Assembly: GCF_024584805.1 (NCBI RefSeq) | Contig: NZ_CP075715.1 | Coordinates: 7,901,557-7,965,264 of the forward strand | Source: Streptomyces sp. FIT100 | GTDB taxonomy: Bacteria; Actinomycetota; Actinomycetes; Streptomycetales; Streptomycetaceae | Direction of reading: 5' to 3' | DNA length: 63,708 nt | In this document: positions 53,479 to 62,861 of the stretch, one piece after another | Position numbering within the stretch: position 1 is the stretch's first letter | Layout: each line of letters begins with the position of its first letter | Position numbers and translations under genes: made by a program | The notes under the pieces: model-generated | Told to the model about the DNA's origin: nothing | What the model saw: the letters and a program-made list of their open reading frames with translations, nothing else | The model's database searches: none

Positions 53479-54774
53479 ATGAACACATCTACGGCAGTGC
53501 TGTTCCCCGGCCAGGGCGCCTATCGCCCTGGTGCTCTTCACGCGGTGCATGCGAGCTTCCCGGCTGCCGCCGCGGTTCTCGAAGAAGTCTCCGCAGCAGC
53601 GGACGGAAAACTGGACCGTCTGCTCGGCGAGGGCCCCGGTCCGGCCCTGGACGAACTGGTGGATCTGGAGCCGGGGCTGCTGCAACTGGCCATCTTCGCC
53701 ACATCCGTGGGCCTGTGGGCGGCGCACCAGGAGAGCCTGCCCGACGGCGCCGTGCTGATGGGGCACAGCCTTGGGGAGATCGCGGCGCTGACGTGCGCAG
53801 GCGGCTTCTCCGTTACGGATGGCACACGCATCGTCCTGGCCCGCAACCGCGCTCTGGAGAGCCTGGAGGGGCGCCGTGGAGGAATGGCCGCGATCGGTCT
53901 GGACGCGGAACGTGCGGCGGCGCTGCTGCGTCTGGCGGATGAGCCGTCATTGACGGTGGCCTGCGTCAACACCCCGGACCAGAGTGTGGTCGCGGGAGCT
54001 GCCGCGGCTCTGGCGCACCTGGCGGGGCTGGCAGAGAAACTTGGTGTGCCGTATACGCGGCTGAAATCGCCGTTCGCTTTCCACAGCCCGCTGATGGCAC
54101 GGGCGGTGCAGTCCTACCGCGAGAACATCGTCGGCATCCGGCAGCGCCCGCTGCTGCGCAAGGTGTACTCGCCGCTGCTGGGGCGGCACGTGATGGACAG
54201 CGACGATCTGCTGACGGTCCTCACCCGGCAGTTCCTGGAGCCGGTTCAGCTGCTGTCTGCCGTGCAGGACCTGTTCGCCCGAGGAGCCCGGACCTTCCTG
54301 GAGTGCGGGGCGGGGGAGGCCACCGTGGGCCTGGTGCGGCGGTCCGTCGCAGGCGTCCAGACCCATGGTTGGGACATCCCGGCGCCGGCCGGCAAACTTG
54401 CATCCACCACCGAGGCGCCCGCGGTGGCCGAGGCCACGGGAGCCGCATCTGCGGTGCACGCGCCGCGAGAGCCTGCAGCGGCCAAGGGTCCGGTATCGGT
54501 CACCGCGGTTCAGGAAAGCGTGGAGGAGATCACAGCGACGCTGCGGGTCCTGTATGCCGAGGTACTGGGCTATCCGCCGGAGGTGTTCGAGGAGGGGGCC
54601 GATCTGGAAGCCGAGTTGGGCATTGATTCCCTCAAGCAGACCCAGCTGCTAGTCCAGGTCGCCGACCGGTTCCGACTTGCCCAGGCGCAGGACATGCGCA
54701 CCGTGAACTTCCCGACATTGGAGAAGATCGCCGAGGAAGTGCGGCGGCGCCAGGCCGGGCGGGAGGACGCGTAA
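53479..54774 (+). CDS. malonyltransferase-ACP didomain protein
   Basis: A 431-aa two-domain protein. Residues 1-300 are a FabD-type acyltransferase: LFPGQGAYRPG, nucleophile Ser97 in GHSLGEIAALT, and the catalytic His in FAFHSPLMA. Residues about 345-428 are an acyl carrier protein with phosphopantetheine-attachment Ser384 in LGIDSLKQTQ. It loads malonyl units onto its own carrier domain for the synthase encoded next. The TAA stop shares its last A with the ATG of the synthase (TAATG), so both are made together. AT and ACP in one separate protein, apart from the KS, is an uncommon arrangement. Confidence 0.88.
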   Translation: MNTSTAVLFPGQGAYRPGALHAVHASFPAAAAVLEEVSAAADGKLDRLLGEGPGPALDELVDLEPGLLQLAIFATSVGLWAAHQESLPDGAVLMGHSLGEIAALTCAGGFSVTDGTRIVLARNRALESLEGRRGGMAAIGLDAERAAALLRLADEPSLTVACVNTPDQSVVAGAAAALAHLAGLAEKLGVPYTRLKSPFAFHSPLMARAVQSYRENIVGIRQRPLLRKVYSPLLGRHVMDSDDLLTVLTRQFLEPVQLLSAVQDLFARGARTFLECGAGEATVGLVRRSVAGVQTHGWDIPAPAGKLASTTEAPAVAEATGAASAVHAPREPAAAKGPVSVTAVQESVEEITATLRVLYAEVLGYPPEVFEEGADLEAELGIDSLKQTQLLVQVADRFRLAQAQDMRTVNFPTLEKIAEEVRRRQAGREDA

Positions 54775-57700
54775 TGAGCCGGTGGCCGGAACTCCAGGGA
54801 CGGACGGTACTGATCACCGGCGGCGGGCGGGGGGTGGGCAAGGCTCTCAGCCGTGCGTTCGCCCAGGCCGGGGCAACCGTGTTCGTCAACTACTTCCATT
54901 CCAGGGACGAGGCGCAAGCCACCGTCGATGAGCTCCGCCACGCAGGGGCCCAGGTCCATCTGGTGCGCGGATCGGTCACCAAACCGATTCACGTCGGGAA
55001 GGTTCTCGACGAGGTCCAAGACCGTGCCGGAGCCCTCGATGTCCTGGTAAACAACGCCGCCTTCGGCCGCCTGCGGCCCACTGCCGAGCTGTCCGAGCGG
55101 GACTGGCGCCGCACCTGGGAGGTGTGTGTCCAGGCCAGTGTGGACGTCTCGCTTCAGGCGGCCGGGTACTTCAGGTCCGACGGGGATGCGGCGATCGTCA
55201 ACATGTCGTCGATCGGCGCCGGCATGGTGATGGGCAATTACGCGACCGTCGGGATCAGCAAGGCTGCCGTGGAGGCTGCCACCCGGTATCTCGCGGTCGA
55301 GCTCGCCCCCAAGGGCATCCGGGTCAACTGTGCCTCCTGCGGAATCATCGAGAGCCCTGTGCTCGAGCTCTTCCCCGATCACGAGGAACTGCGCCAGGTG
55401 GTGACATCCGCGACCCCGCTGGGCCGCATCCCCTCTCCACAGGAGTACGCCGACCTGGTGCTGTTCCTGGCCTCCGAACGATCGAGCTGGATCACCGGCC
55501 AGACTGTGCTGGCCGACGGCGGCCTGTCCCTGGGCGCGACGCTGCTCGCTCCGCCCGCCTACCAGCACCCCAAGCCCCTGCCCCGCACCAGCGGCCGGGC
55601 CTCCCTGCCGTCTGTCGTCGGCATCAAGGCACCATGCGAGCCGATCGCCTCACCTTTGGACGCAGGGGAAGGCATCGCCATCGTCGGCATCGGCGCGGTG
55701 GCCCCGGACGCGAAGGACACCGAGGCCCTGTGGGAACTGCTCACCTGCGGGGACCCCGTCTTCAAACCGCCCGGACAGCGCTGGCAACAGGACGGCTACT
55801 ACTCGCCCAACCCCGACGCCCCCGACAAGTCCTACACACCGGTACTCGGTTTCACCAGCACCGACGTCCACGACTCCACCCGTGAGGAGGACTACACGAC
55901 ACGCTGGCTGCGGGAGGCGCTCACCGAGGCGTGGAAGACCACCACATCCAGCCCAGAGGACAAGGTGGGCCTGTACGTCGGCGCCACTGCGGACGGCAGC
56001 CAGCACCTGGAGGAGTCGTTTCTGGCCGCCGCAGTACAAGCGCACTGGGAGGGTCGGCCTGGGGCGGATTCGCTGACCCGCAGCCTCCTGCACCATCTGC
56101 CGCACGTACTGGAACACCCCGAGCAGGGGTTGCCGCACGCCAGCGCCTGGGCCGCCGCGGCATCTGTTCTGCCGCAGTCCACCGAGACCCTCACGGTGGA
56201 TACGGCCTGCAGTTCCTCTCTCTACGCCATCGACATCGGCATGCGCCGACTGAGGGCCGGAACCTGTGACATCGCCGTGTGCGGCGGCATGTTCGCCGTC
56301 ACACCCAGCACAAACACTCTCTTCGCCAAACTGAAGGGCTTCAGCCCCACCGGTGCGGTCCGCTCCTTCGACGCCACGGCCGACGGCACGCTCTTCTCCG
56401 ACGGCGCTGGGGTCGTTGTCCTCAAGACATTGGAAAAGGCGCGGCAGGACGGCGACGACATCCTCGGGGTCCTCACCGGAACGGGTACCTCGAGCGATGG
56501 CCGGGGCAAGGCCATCTACGCGCCCAACGGCCGGGGCCAGATCATGGCCGTCCAGCGTGCCTACCAGTCCGGTCCCGCACCGGCAGACGTGCAGTGGATC
56601 ATTGCCCACGGCACGGGCACCGCGGCCGGGGACGCTGTCGAGACCGACACCATCAGTGCAGCGTTCAGCTCGAATACCATGGCTCTCACCTCGAACAAGT
56701 CCCTGATCGGGCACACCGGCTGGGCAGCCGGCGTCCTCTCGGTGATCCACGCGGTCCTGGCCCTGCGTCACGATCAGATCCCCGGCCAACGGCCCTACCC
56801 CCGGCCCGCGGAAGGTGTCATCCCTGCCTCGTTCACCATCCCCCGGGCCGCCCTGCCGTGGAACGGTTCCGCCGACACGCCCCGTGTTGCCGCGGTCAAT
56901 TCCTTCGGCTTCGGCGGAACGAACGCCCACACGGTCATTTCGGAACACCACCCCCGTCAGGTGCCTCACCCGCGCAAGACTCTGAACGATCCGGTTGTCA
57001 TCGTGGGCTGGCACGCGACGCTGCCCGGCAACCCCTCCCCCGGCGCCATCAAAGGGTGGCTGTCCGGCGACAGCCTGAACCCGCCTCCGGCGCACTTCAG
57101 CAGGATCCCCCCTGTTCCATTGCGGATGCTCAGGCTGCCTCCGGCTGTGCACCAGGCCCTGGACCCGGCGCAGCGCCTGGCGCTGCTCGCGGTCGATGGA
57201 CTGTTCGACCGGCTCGGCGAGTTCTGGCAGCAGTACAAGGACACCGCTGGGGTCTTCTGCGGCCACACCGGACTGACCACCCACGCCTGCCACTACACGC
57301 TCCGCACCGCTCTGGACGACCTCGACAACAGCGTTGTCACTCCGCTGGAGCCCGGCCTGCCAGCCGTGCGGACCACCTTCGAAGACCTCGCCGCGCAGGC
57401 GCGGCACGCAGTGGGGCCTGCGACGGAGGACTCCTACCCGGGCGGGATGCCTAACCTCCTTCCCGCCCGCGTGGCGGCCGCACTCGACTTCCATGGCCTG
57501 GTCCTGGCCACGGACACCGGCACCGCCTCGGGACTCGACGCCCTTGCGCTGGCCCGCGACTACCTGAGCACAGGAAGTCTCGACTTCGCCCTCGCCCTGG
57601 CCGTCAACGGCAACGTGCTCCCGGCTTGGCAGCAGATGGCCGGCGCCGCCATCGGGCGGCGGGACAAGCAACTCGCCCAGGGCGCGACCTGCTTCGCCCT

Positions 57701-60407
57701 CACCCGCAAGAGCCTTGCAGACCGAGCAGGACTCCCAACCCTGGCAACTCTTCCGGCCTCTCAGGGCATCGCCGAGACCCGCACCGGTACACCCTCCTGC
57801 CAGGCGCTGGAGCACCGCAGCTACCTGGGCGCGGACTCGGCACTCACAGTTCTGGCTCACCTGGTCAACGGCGAGAACGGCGACATCAGTTGGAACGACC
57901 CCACTACCGAACGGACGGCCGGCCTCGCCGTCCGGACTGGCCGTCTGGAACCGGCCAGCCGCTTCCGTGTGGACTACCAGCCCGTTCCTGCCGAACCCGC
58001 CGCGCACGCCACGGAGGCTCTGCCACCGGAGTGCGTCATTCTCACCAACGCCCCCGAGGAACTGGCGAAGATGCGGCTACCGGAGCACACCGCGGTATTG
58101 TCCGTGACCCCCACCAGCACCCCCAACGTGCGGTACCTGCCCCACCCGGTGCCGCAGGACGTACGCGCCGCGCTCGGCGCACTCGGGTGGAACCCCCGGC
58201 ACGTGAGGGTCGTTGCCCGTGCCGGCCGCGACCTCGACGGACAAGAGCGGCTCCTCGCACTGCACGACCTCACCTTCCTGGTGGTCCAGGACCTGTTCGA
58301 GGAACTGGCGCATACGAGCACCGCCATCGTGCTCTACGACGCAGTCGCCCACGATCTCCCCGTGGAGACAACGGGTCTGTTCACCGGCCTCACCAAGAGC
58401 CTGGTCTGCGACCTACCGCACAGCGACGTGCTCTGTCTGCTCACCCAGACCCGGTCTGCCGAAGCAGCCCTGGGCGAGCTGGGGAGCGAACTCGGGCTCC
58501 GCCGCGCCACCCCCGTGGTCCTGCACCGCTCACACGGGCAGCGCCTGGAGCCGCGGGCAGTCCCGGCGAGCCTCCCGTCCGTCCCACCGTCCCTGCCGTT
58601 GAAGGACACCAGTGTCATCGTGGCCGTCGGTGGATCCCGCGGTATCACCGCCGAGATCCTAAGGCGCCTGGCCAGCGCTGCCGGGCCCCGCATCTGGGTC
58701 CTGGGCAGCAGCGACCTCGGCGAAGCCTCCGCCCTGCCGCCCGAGACCGACCGCGCCGCGTTCATCCGGCAGGCCCGCACGGCCAGCCCTCCGATGTCTG
58801 TTCCGGCTGCCGGGAAGGAGTACGAGCGCTTGTCTGCCCTGCGCGACAGCCACAACACCCTGCACGACCTGGCTGAGCACTGCGGAACCGGCCGCGTTAC
58901 ATACTTCCGCTGCGACGTCCGCGACCCGGCCGCGGTCGATGCCGCCGTCGCCCGCATCCTCGCCGCTGACCAGCACATCGACCTCCTGCTATTCGCGGCA
59001 GGAGCCAACCGTCCAGGCGAGACCCCCCGCAAGGAAGTCAGCGACTTCCGGCTCGTGCGCGACATCAAGGCCTGCGGGCACGCCAATCTCATGAAGGCCC
59101 TTGCCCACCATCAGCCCGGGCGTTGGGTCAACTTCGGTTCGATCGCCGGCTTCGCCGGCCAACCAGGCGAACTGGACTACGCCGCCGGAAACGACTACCT
59201 CGCCACCGCCGCAGCACAGGCCCACGCCGCGGGACTCGATCACTACACCATCGGCTGGCCCGTCTGGAAAGAAGCAGGACTCGCATCCGATCCCATCATG
59301 CAGCGCCAACTCGCGAGCCTCGGGCTCGGCTCCATCACCAACAGCGACGGCATCCGCCTCTTTGAACGTGAACTCGCCGAACCGGCACACCCCCCCTATA
59401 CGGTCCTGCTCACCGACAGCGACCTCGCACTCGCCAACGTCCGCTTCCCCGCACTATGCGCGACCACCGGGCCCTCGCCGGGCACGGAGCCAAAGACCAG
59501 CACCGCTCCGCTTCTCGGCCCCAGTCGGCCAAGCACTGAGGGCATAACCCGCTTCGACTGCCGCATCGACACCTCCACGGACCGCTACCTCAACGATCAT
59601 CTCGTCGACAACCGGCCCACCGTGCCCGGCACGTTCCTCGTCGAAATGGCAGTCGAAGCAGCATCCGTCCTGCACCCCCGCATGACGCCCAGCAAGGTGC
59701 TCAACGGAACGTTCGCCCGCTTCCTGCGCACACACCCTCGCACGGGCATCACCGAATTCCACATCACCGCCAGCACCCGTTCCACAGGACGGGAAGAACA
59801 CGTCGCCATCACCATCGCCACGGATGTCCGCACCGCCAGCGGACTCCTGGTCCAGCCTGATCAAACCCACGCCACCTGCACGGTTGTGATGGCCAATCAG
59901 CCCCTCCATCCGACACCAGACCTCCGGCCGACCCCGCCGACCCGCGGAGCAGTCCCGGACCCCTACTACCTCACCAACGGTGCCATCGTCCTCGAAGGCC
60001 CCTTCGTGACCACCTCTCACAGCGCGTTTACAGGCACCCTGGCCTACGCCCAATTCGCCCCGCCCCCGCACCTGGGCGACGCCCCGTTCCTCGCCTTCCG
60101 TACACCAGCTCTACTGCTCGACGGACTCGCACGAACCTCCGTACTCCACACCCGCACCAAAGAAGCCGTGTCGGTCTTCGCACTCAAGGGTTTCGATGAA
60201 ATCACCCTGCACGTGCCCGGATCCGACGAGCACGTCAACACCACAGCAACCGGCCCCATCCACCTCTACAGCATCAAAGAAGAGGGCTCGCCCGAAGACA
60301 CCGCCGAAGCGACATTCCACTGCCTCGCTCTTGACGCAGCACAGTCTCCAGTCATCGAGATCACAGGACTACAGGGATACCTCAAGGGCGCCGCACACCT
60401 CCCCTGA
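54774..60407 (+). CDS. iterative synthase: FabL-like ER - KS - CLF-like - KR - DH (1877 aa)
   Basis: Domains in order. (1) 1-262: short-chain reductase with GGGRGVGKA and NYATVGISKAAV; Tyr156-x6-Lys163 is the spacing of FabI/FabL enoyl reductases, not of KRs. (2) About 298-725: ketosynthase with Cys479 in DTACSSSLYA, His612 in HGTGTAAGD and His647 in NKSLIGHTGW. (3) About 737-990: a KS-like domain with Thr (~917) where the Cys should be (TDTGTASGLDAL), as in chain-length-factor domains. (4) About 1277-1560: ketoreductase with GGSRGIT, Ser1456 and Tyr1469. (5) About 1590-1870: hot-dog dehydratase with His1609 (NDHLVDNRPTVPG) and Asp1783. It resembles PUFA/enediyne-type iterative synthases. No thioesterase or PPTase is seen. 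Confidence 0.85.
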   Translation: MSRWPELQGRTVLITGGGRGVGKALSRAFAQAGATVFVNYFHSRDEAQATVDELRHAGAQVHLVRGSVTKPIHVGKVLDEVQDRAGALDVLVNNAAFGRLRPTAELSERDWRRTWEVCVQASVDVSLQAAGYFRSDGDAAIVNMSSIGAGMVMGNYATVGISKAAVEAATRYLAVELAPKGIRVNCASCGIIESPVLELFPDHEELRQVVTSATPLGRIPSPQEYADLVLFLASERSSWITGQTVLADGGLSLGATLLAPPAYQHPKPLPRTSGRASLPSVVGIKAPCEPIASPLDAGEGIAIVGIGAVAPDAKDTEALWELLTCGDPVFKPPGQRWQQDGYYSPNPDAPDKSYTPVLGFTSTDVHDSTREEDYTTRWLREALTEAWKTTTSSPEDKVGLYVGATADGSQHLEESFLAAAVQAHWEGRPGADSLTRSLLHHLPHVLEHPEQGLPHASAWAAAASVLPQSTETLTVDTACSSSLYAIDIGMRRLRAGTCDIAVCGGMFAVTPSTNTLFAKLKGFSPTGAVRSFDATADGTLFSDGAGVVVLKTLEKARQDGDDILGVLTGTGTSSDGRGKAIYAPNGRGQIMAVQRAYQSGPAPADVQWIIAHGTGTAAGDAVETDTISAAFSSNTMALTSNKSLIGHTGWAAGVLSVIHAVLALRHDQIPGQRPYPRPAEGVIPASFTIPRAALPWNGSADTPRVAAVNSFGFGGTNAHTVISEHHPRQVPHPRKTLNDPVVIVGWHATLPGNPSPGAIKGWLSGDSLNPPPAHFSRIPPVPLRMLRLPPAVHQALDPAQRLALLAVDGLFDRLGEFWQQYKDTAGVFCGHTGLTTHACHYTLRTALDDLDNSVVTPLEPGLPAVRTTFEDLAAQARHAVGPATEDSYPGGMPNLLPARVAAALDFHGLVLATDTGTASGLDALALARDYLSTGSLDFALALAVNGNVLPAWQQMAGAAIGRRDKQLAQGATCFALTRKSLADRAGLPTLATLPASQGIAETRTGTPSCQALEHRSYLGADSALTVLAHLVNGENGDISWNDPTTERTAGLAVRTGRLEPASRFRVDYQPVPAEPAAHATEALPPECVILTNAPEELAKMRLPEHTAVLSVTPTSTPNVRYLPHPVPQDVRAALGALGWNPRHVRVVARAGRDLDGQERLLALHDLTFLVVQDLFEELAHTSTAIVLYDAVAHDLPVETTGLFTGLTKSLVCDLPHSDVLCLLTQTRSAEAALGELGSELGLRRATPVVLHRSHGQRLEPRAVPASLPSVPPSLPLKDTSVIVAVGGSRGITAEILRRLASAAGPRIWVLGSSDLGEASALPPETDRAAFIRQARTASPPMSVPAAGKEYERLSALRDSHNTLHDLAEHCGTGRVTYFRCDVRDPAAVDAAVARILAADQHIDLLLFAAGANRPGETPRKEVSDFRLVRDIKACGHANLMKALAHHQPGRWVNFGSIAGFAGQPGELDYAAGNDYLATAAAQAHAAGLDHYTIGWPVWKEAGLASDPIMQRQLASLGLGSITNSDGIRLFERELAEPAHPPYTVLLTDSDLALANVRFPALCATTGPSPGTEPKTSTAPLLGPSRPSTEGITRFDCRIDTSTDRYLNDHLVDNRPTVPGTFLVEMAVEAASVLHPRMTPSKVLNGTFARFLRTHPRTGITEFHITASTRSTGREEHVAITIATDVRTASGLLVQPDQTHATCTVVMANQPLHPTPDLRPTPPTRGAVPDPYYLTNGAIVLEGPFVTTSHSAFTGTLAYAQFAPPPHLGDAPFLAFRTPALLLDGLARTSVLHTRTKEAVSVFALKGFDEITLHVPGSDEHVNTTATGPIHLYSIKEEGSPEDTAEATFHCLALDAAQSPVIEITGLQGYLKGAAHLP

Positions 60408-60461
60408 CAGATCCCAGTGCTTCAGGCAAAGCCAAGGTTGAGCAGGAACGAGGCAACCGGC

Positions 60462-60677
60462 ATGGCAGACGGCACCACAGGCAGTTCAGCCACCACGCGC
60501 TTCATACCACTCCCGCCCGGAACAGCACCCGCCGCTCCCAGACCCGCATCCCGCATCCCGGATGACACCGGGACAGACCTCAACGAAATCGCCTTCATGC
60601 CGGCCCTGCATCTATGGGCTACTCCGGCACGGCGACGCACAGCAGGGAGACCCTCCTTCGTCAGACGCTGGTCGTGA
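60462..60677 (+). CDS. short ORF after the synthase, probably a truncated gene
   Basis: A 71-aa frame beginning MADGTTGSSATTRFIPLPPG. The N-terminal part looks like the disordered start of a larger protein, the C-terminal part (LHLWATPARRRTAGRPSFV) does not. It starts 55 nt after the synthase stop and ends just before the 60696-60740 palindrome. It may be a next biosynthetic gene cut short by rearrangement. No family recognised. Confidence 0.3.
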   Translation: MADGTTGSSATTRFIPLPPGTAPAAPRPASRIPDDTGTDLNEIAFMPALHLWATPARRRTAGRPSFVRRWS

Positions 60678-60695
60678 TCATCGTGATCCCGGCGC

Positions 60696-60740
60696 CACCG
60701 AACCCGCAGCGATGCGCCGCGCATCGCTGCGGGTTCGGTG
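60696..60740. repeat. 45-bp near-perfect palindrome
   Basis: Two perfect 22-nt arms (60696-60717 and 60719-60740) around a single central C. The left arm begins CACCGAACCCGCAGCG, and the right arm is its exact complement ending GGGTTCGGTG. It could serve as a bidirectional terminator for the synthase operon or be a recombination-site relic. The near-zero loop is unusual for a terminator. Confidence 0.8.
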
Positions 60741-60893
60741 GGACAGCGGGACACAGCATCATTCTCGTAAATGGCCAAACGAGAAGCCGCCTCCCCGATC
60801 TCTCCGCATGTCCGGATTGTCAGGGCTCCGGGTTCTCAAATGGGTTCTTGGAATGGCTTCTTGAAACGACGTCATGTCGATAGCTTCTGCCGT

Positions 60894-61830
60894 GTGAATG
60901 ACGAGGAGTTCGACGCCGCGGCCGCCATCGAGCGGCACCTGTGTCCGACGTGCGACGTGCCCGCCGGGTCGGCCTGCCGCACCAACGCCGGGAAGACCGC
61001 GGTGAAATACCACACCCGCCGCCTCCAGCTCGTGCCCCAAGTCGCCGAGGAACTCCACGTCCTCACCCCGCCCGACCGCGGCCCCGGCCGGCGCTGGCAG
61101 CTCCGACCCGAACCCGACGCCCCGGAGGGCGCGGAACCTGCGCCCCTCGCGGCCGGGATCACGGCCATTCGGATCGGCTACGCCCGCTGCTCGACGGCCA
61201 CCCAGGAACTCCACTCTCAGCTCGACGCGTTGACGCCGGGCCTGCTTCCAGGTGTTCCACGAGAAGGTCTCCACCCGCGTCAAGGTCTGACCCGAGTACG
61301 AGAAAGCCGTCGCGATGGCCCGCCGCTTCAAGGAACTCCACCCCGACGTCCAGGTGATCCTCACCGTGCACGAGTTCCGCCGCCTGGGCCGCGGCACCGA
61401 CCTGCTCGTCACCGTCGAGGAGCTGCGCAAGGCTGGCATTGCCCTGGAGTTCCTCACCGGCCCGATCACCGGCCAGTACGACCCGGGCGACCGGCACGGG
61501 CAGGGCGCCATCCTCTTCGGCGTGCTCGCCGCGCTGTCCGGCGCGGAGCGCACCTACACGCGTGAACGCACCCTGGAAGGGCAGGAGTTTGCCCGCAAGC
61601 GCGGACGCACTGGCGGCCGCCCGCCGTCGCTGGACCCGGGGCAGATCGAGTACGCCCTCGCCCTGTGTGCCAAGGGCACCCCGATGAAGGAGATCCAGCA
61701 GAAGACGTTCATCGCCCGGGGTAAACACAAGGGGAAGAACCCCAGCCTGCCCACGCTGTACCGGGCCCTGGCCGAAGCGGCGAACAACGACGTGATGATG
61801 ACGCCTTCCCGCGGCACCGAGAGCACCTGA
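60894..61830 (+). pseudogene. serine recombinase with N-terminal zinc-ribbon, frameshift and stop
   Basis: A resolvase/invertase-type recombinase, broken. The N-terminal extension has CPTCDVPAGSACRTNAGKTA, a zinc-ribbon-like unit often seen with Streptomyces recombinases. The catalytic domain starts IRIGYARCSTATQE with the nucleophile Ser, and continues in another frame after about 61240 (CFQVFHEKVSTRVKV, a TGA at 61287, then AVAMARRFKELHPDVQVIL and GAILFGVLAALSGAERTYTR). The C-terminal HTH part (about 61600-61800) is intact. One frameshift plus one in-frame stop make it a pseudogene. GTG 60894 is the likely original start. Confidence 0.85.
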
Positions 61831-62336
61831 GTCAACCCGAGGACGCCGCCACAAAGCGCCGCCAAATCGGCGCCATCAAGCGGGGAAGATCACACGCAGT
61901 GGCTGGCGTCTGCGCACAGTGCAGGGTTGCCATGTGCGCGGTCCGCGCTGAGATCTCGCAGCAGGTCCTGGTCTGCACAAAGCCGGTCTGCGTATAACCG
62001 TCACCGAGCCGCCGTGCCGTGCGGTTCCTGCGCCGTGGTCCACCTGGCCACGCGGCATGCCGCCCGCAGGCCTGGTGTCCGGGGAACAGCGGTAGTTCTA
62101 CCGTGCGATCGGCGACATAGCACTGTGGCAGGGATTGGGCGCGTTTTTGGAACGTTTGGACGAGGCGGCCGTGCCCCATCGGGTGGGATAGTCGCGGCCG
62201 CCGGGTGCGGCTGAAGTCGGATGAGGCACGGTGAACGGCATGGTGACCTTGGCCAGCCCGTCGGTGGGCACATCGGTACGCGCAGCCTCCGCGGCCCTGC
62301 TGGATCCGGCCCGCGCTGTCTGTCTCGCTCCATCTG
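61831..62336. other. intergenic, no gene recognised
   Basis: 505 bp in which I see neither a convincing gene nor a clear structural signal. Confidence 0.5.
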
Positions 62337-62861
62337 ATGGGCAGCCAGACGCTGCTGTTCTACCGGCTTGACGAGGAAGAATGCGCACGCCGCGCCCGCG
62401 TCTTAGCGGCCCGTCTGGACAGTCTTGATACGCTGCAGACGCTTCTGGAGCTGCCCGTCGACGAGCCCGTCGCACTGGCGTCGCTGCCCGCACGGCTGCG
62501 TTCGGCGGTACGCCGGCTTCCGGCCGGGGCCGCCGACGTCGATCGCCGAGAGGTCACCCGTCGCGCGGTGCGGCCGCTCACCATTGATCTCGCCGTGGTG
62601 CGGGCAAGCGCCGCGGGCTGGCGCGGAGGACTCGAGCAAGCCGGCCGTTTCGCCCCCTTCTGCCGGCGCGCCCTGCTGCTGGACAGCGCTCCACCGGCGG
62701 CTGAGGAGAAGCTGATGGAAGCCGCCTTCTACGGCATCGGTGTCCTGGTGGCCGACGGCGAGAGCGTGGACCTGATGCTGGAACCCCGGCCTTACACCCC
62801 GCGCCGCCATACCCCCGCGGCGTGGTGCTTCACCGAGGAGTTCCACCACCGCATCGGCTAG
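62337..62861 (+). CDS. protein of unknown function
   Basis: A possible 174-aa protein with a natural-looking composition: SQTLLFYRLDEEECARRARV at the N-terminus, an Arg-rich middle, and KLMEAAFYGIGVLVADGESV followed by LMLEPRPYTPRRHTP near the C-terminus. I know no family. The true start may lie elsewhere. It ends one base before the stop of the convergent gene on the other strand, a tight tail-to-tail arrangement that argues for both being real. Confidence 0.5.
   Translation: MGSQTLLFYRLDEEECARRARVLAARLDSLDTLQTLLELPVDEPVALASLPARLRSAVRRLPAGAADVDRREVTRRAVRPLTIDLAVVRASAAGWRGGLEQAGRFAPFCRRALLLDSAPPAAEEKLMEAAFYGIGVLVADGESVDLMLEPRPYTPRRHTPAAWCFTEEFHHRIG

Noticed and set aside
55650..58007. 785-aa minus-strand open frame inside the synthase gene
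   Set aside because: Antisense to the KS/CLF-coding region, without domains; a common artefact in G+C-rich genes.
60696..60740. Palindrome considered as a replicon telomere
   Set aside because: Telomeres lie at the physical ends and carry several hairpins in series; here there is one palindrome with sequence continuing on both sides.
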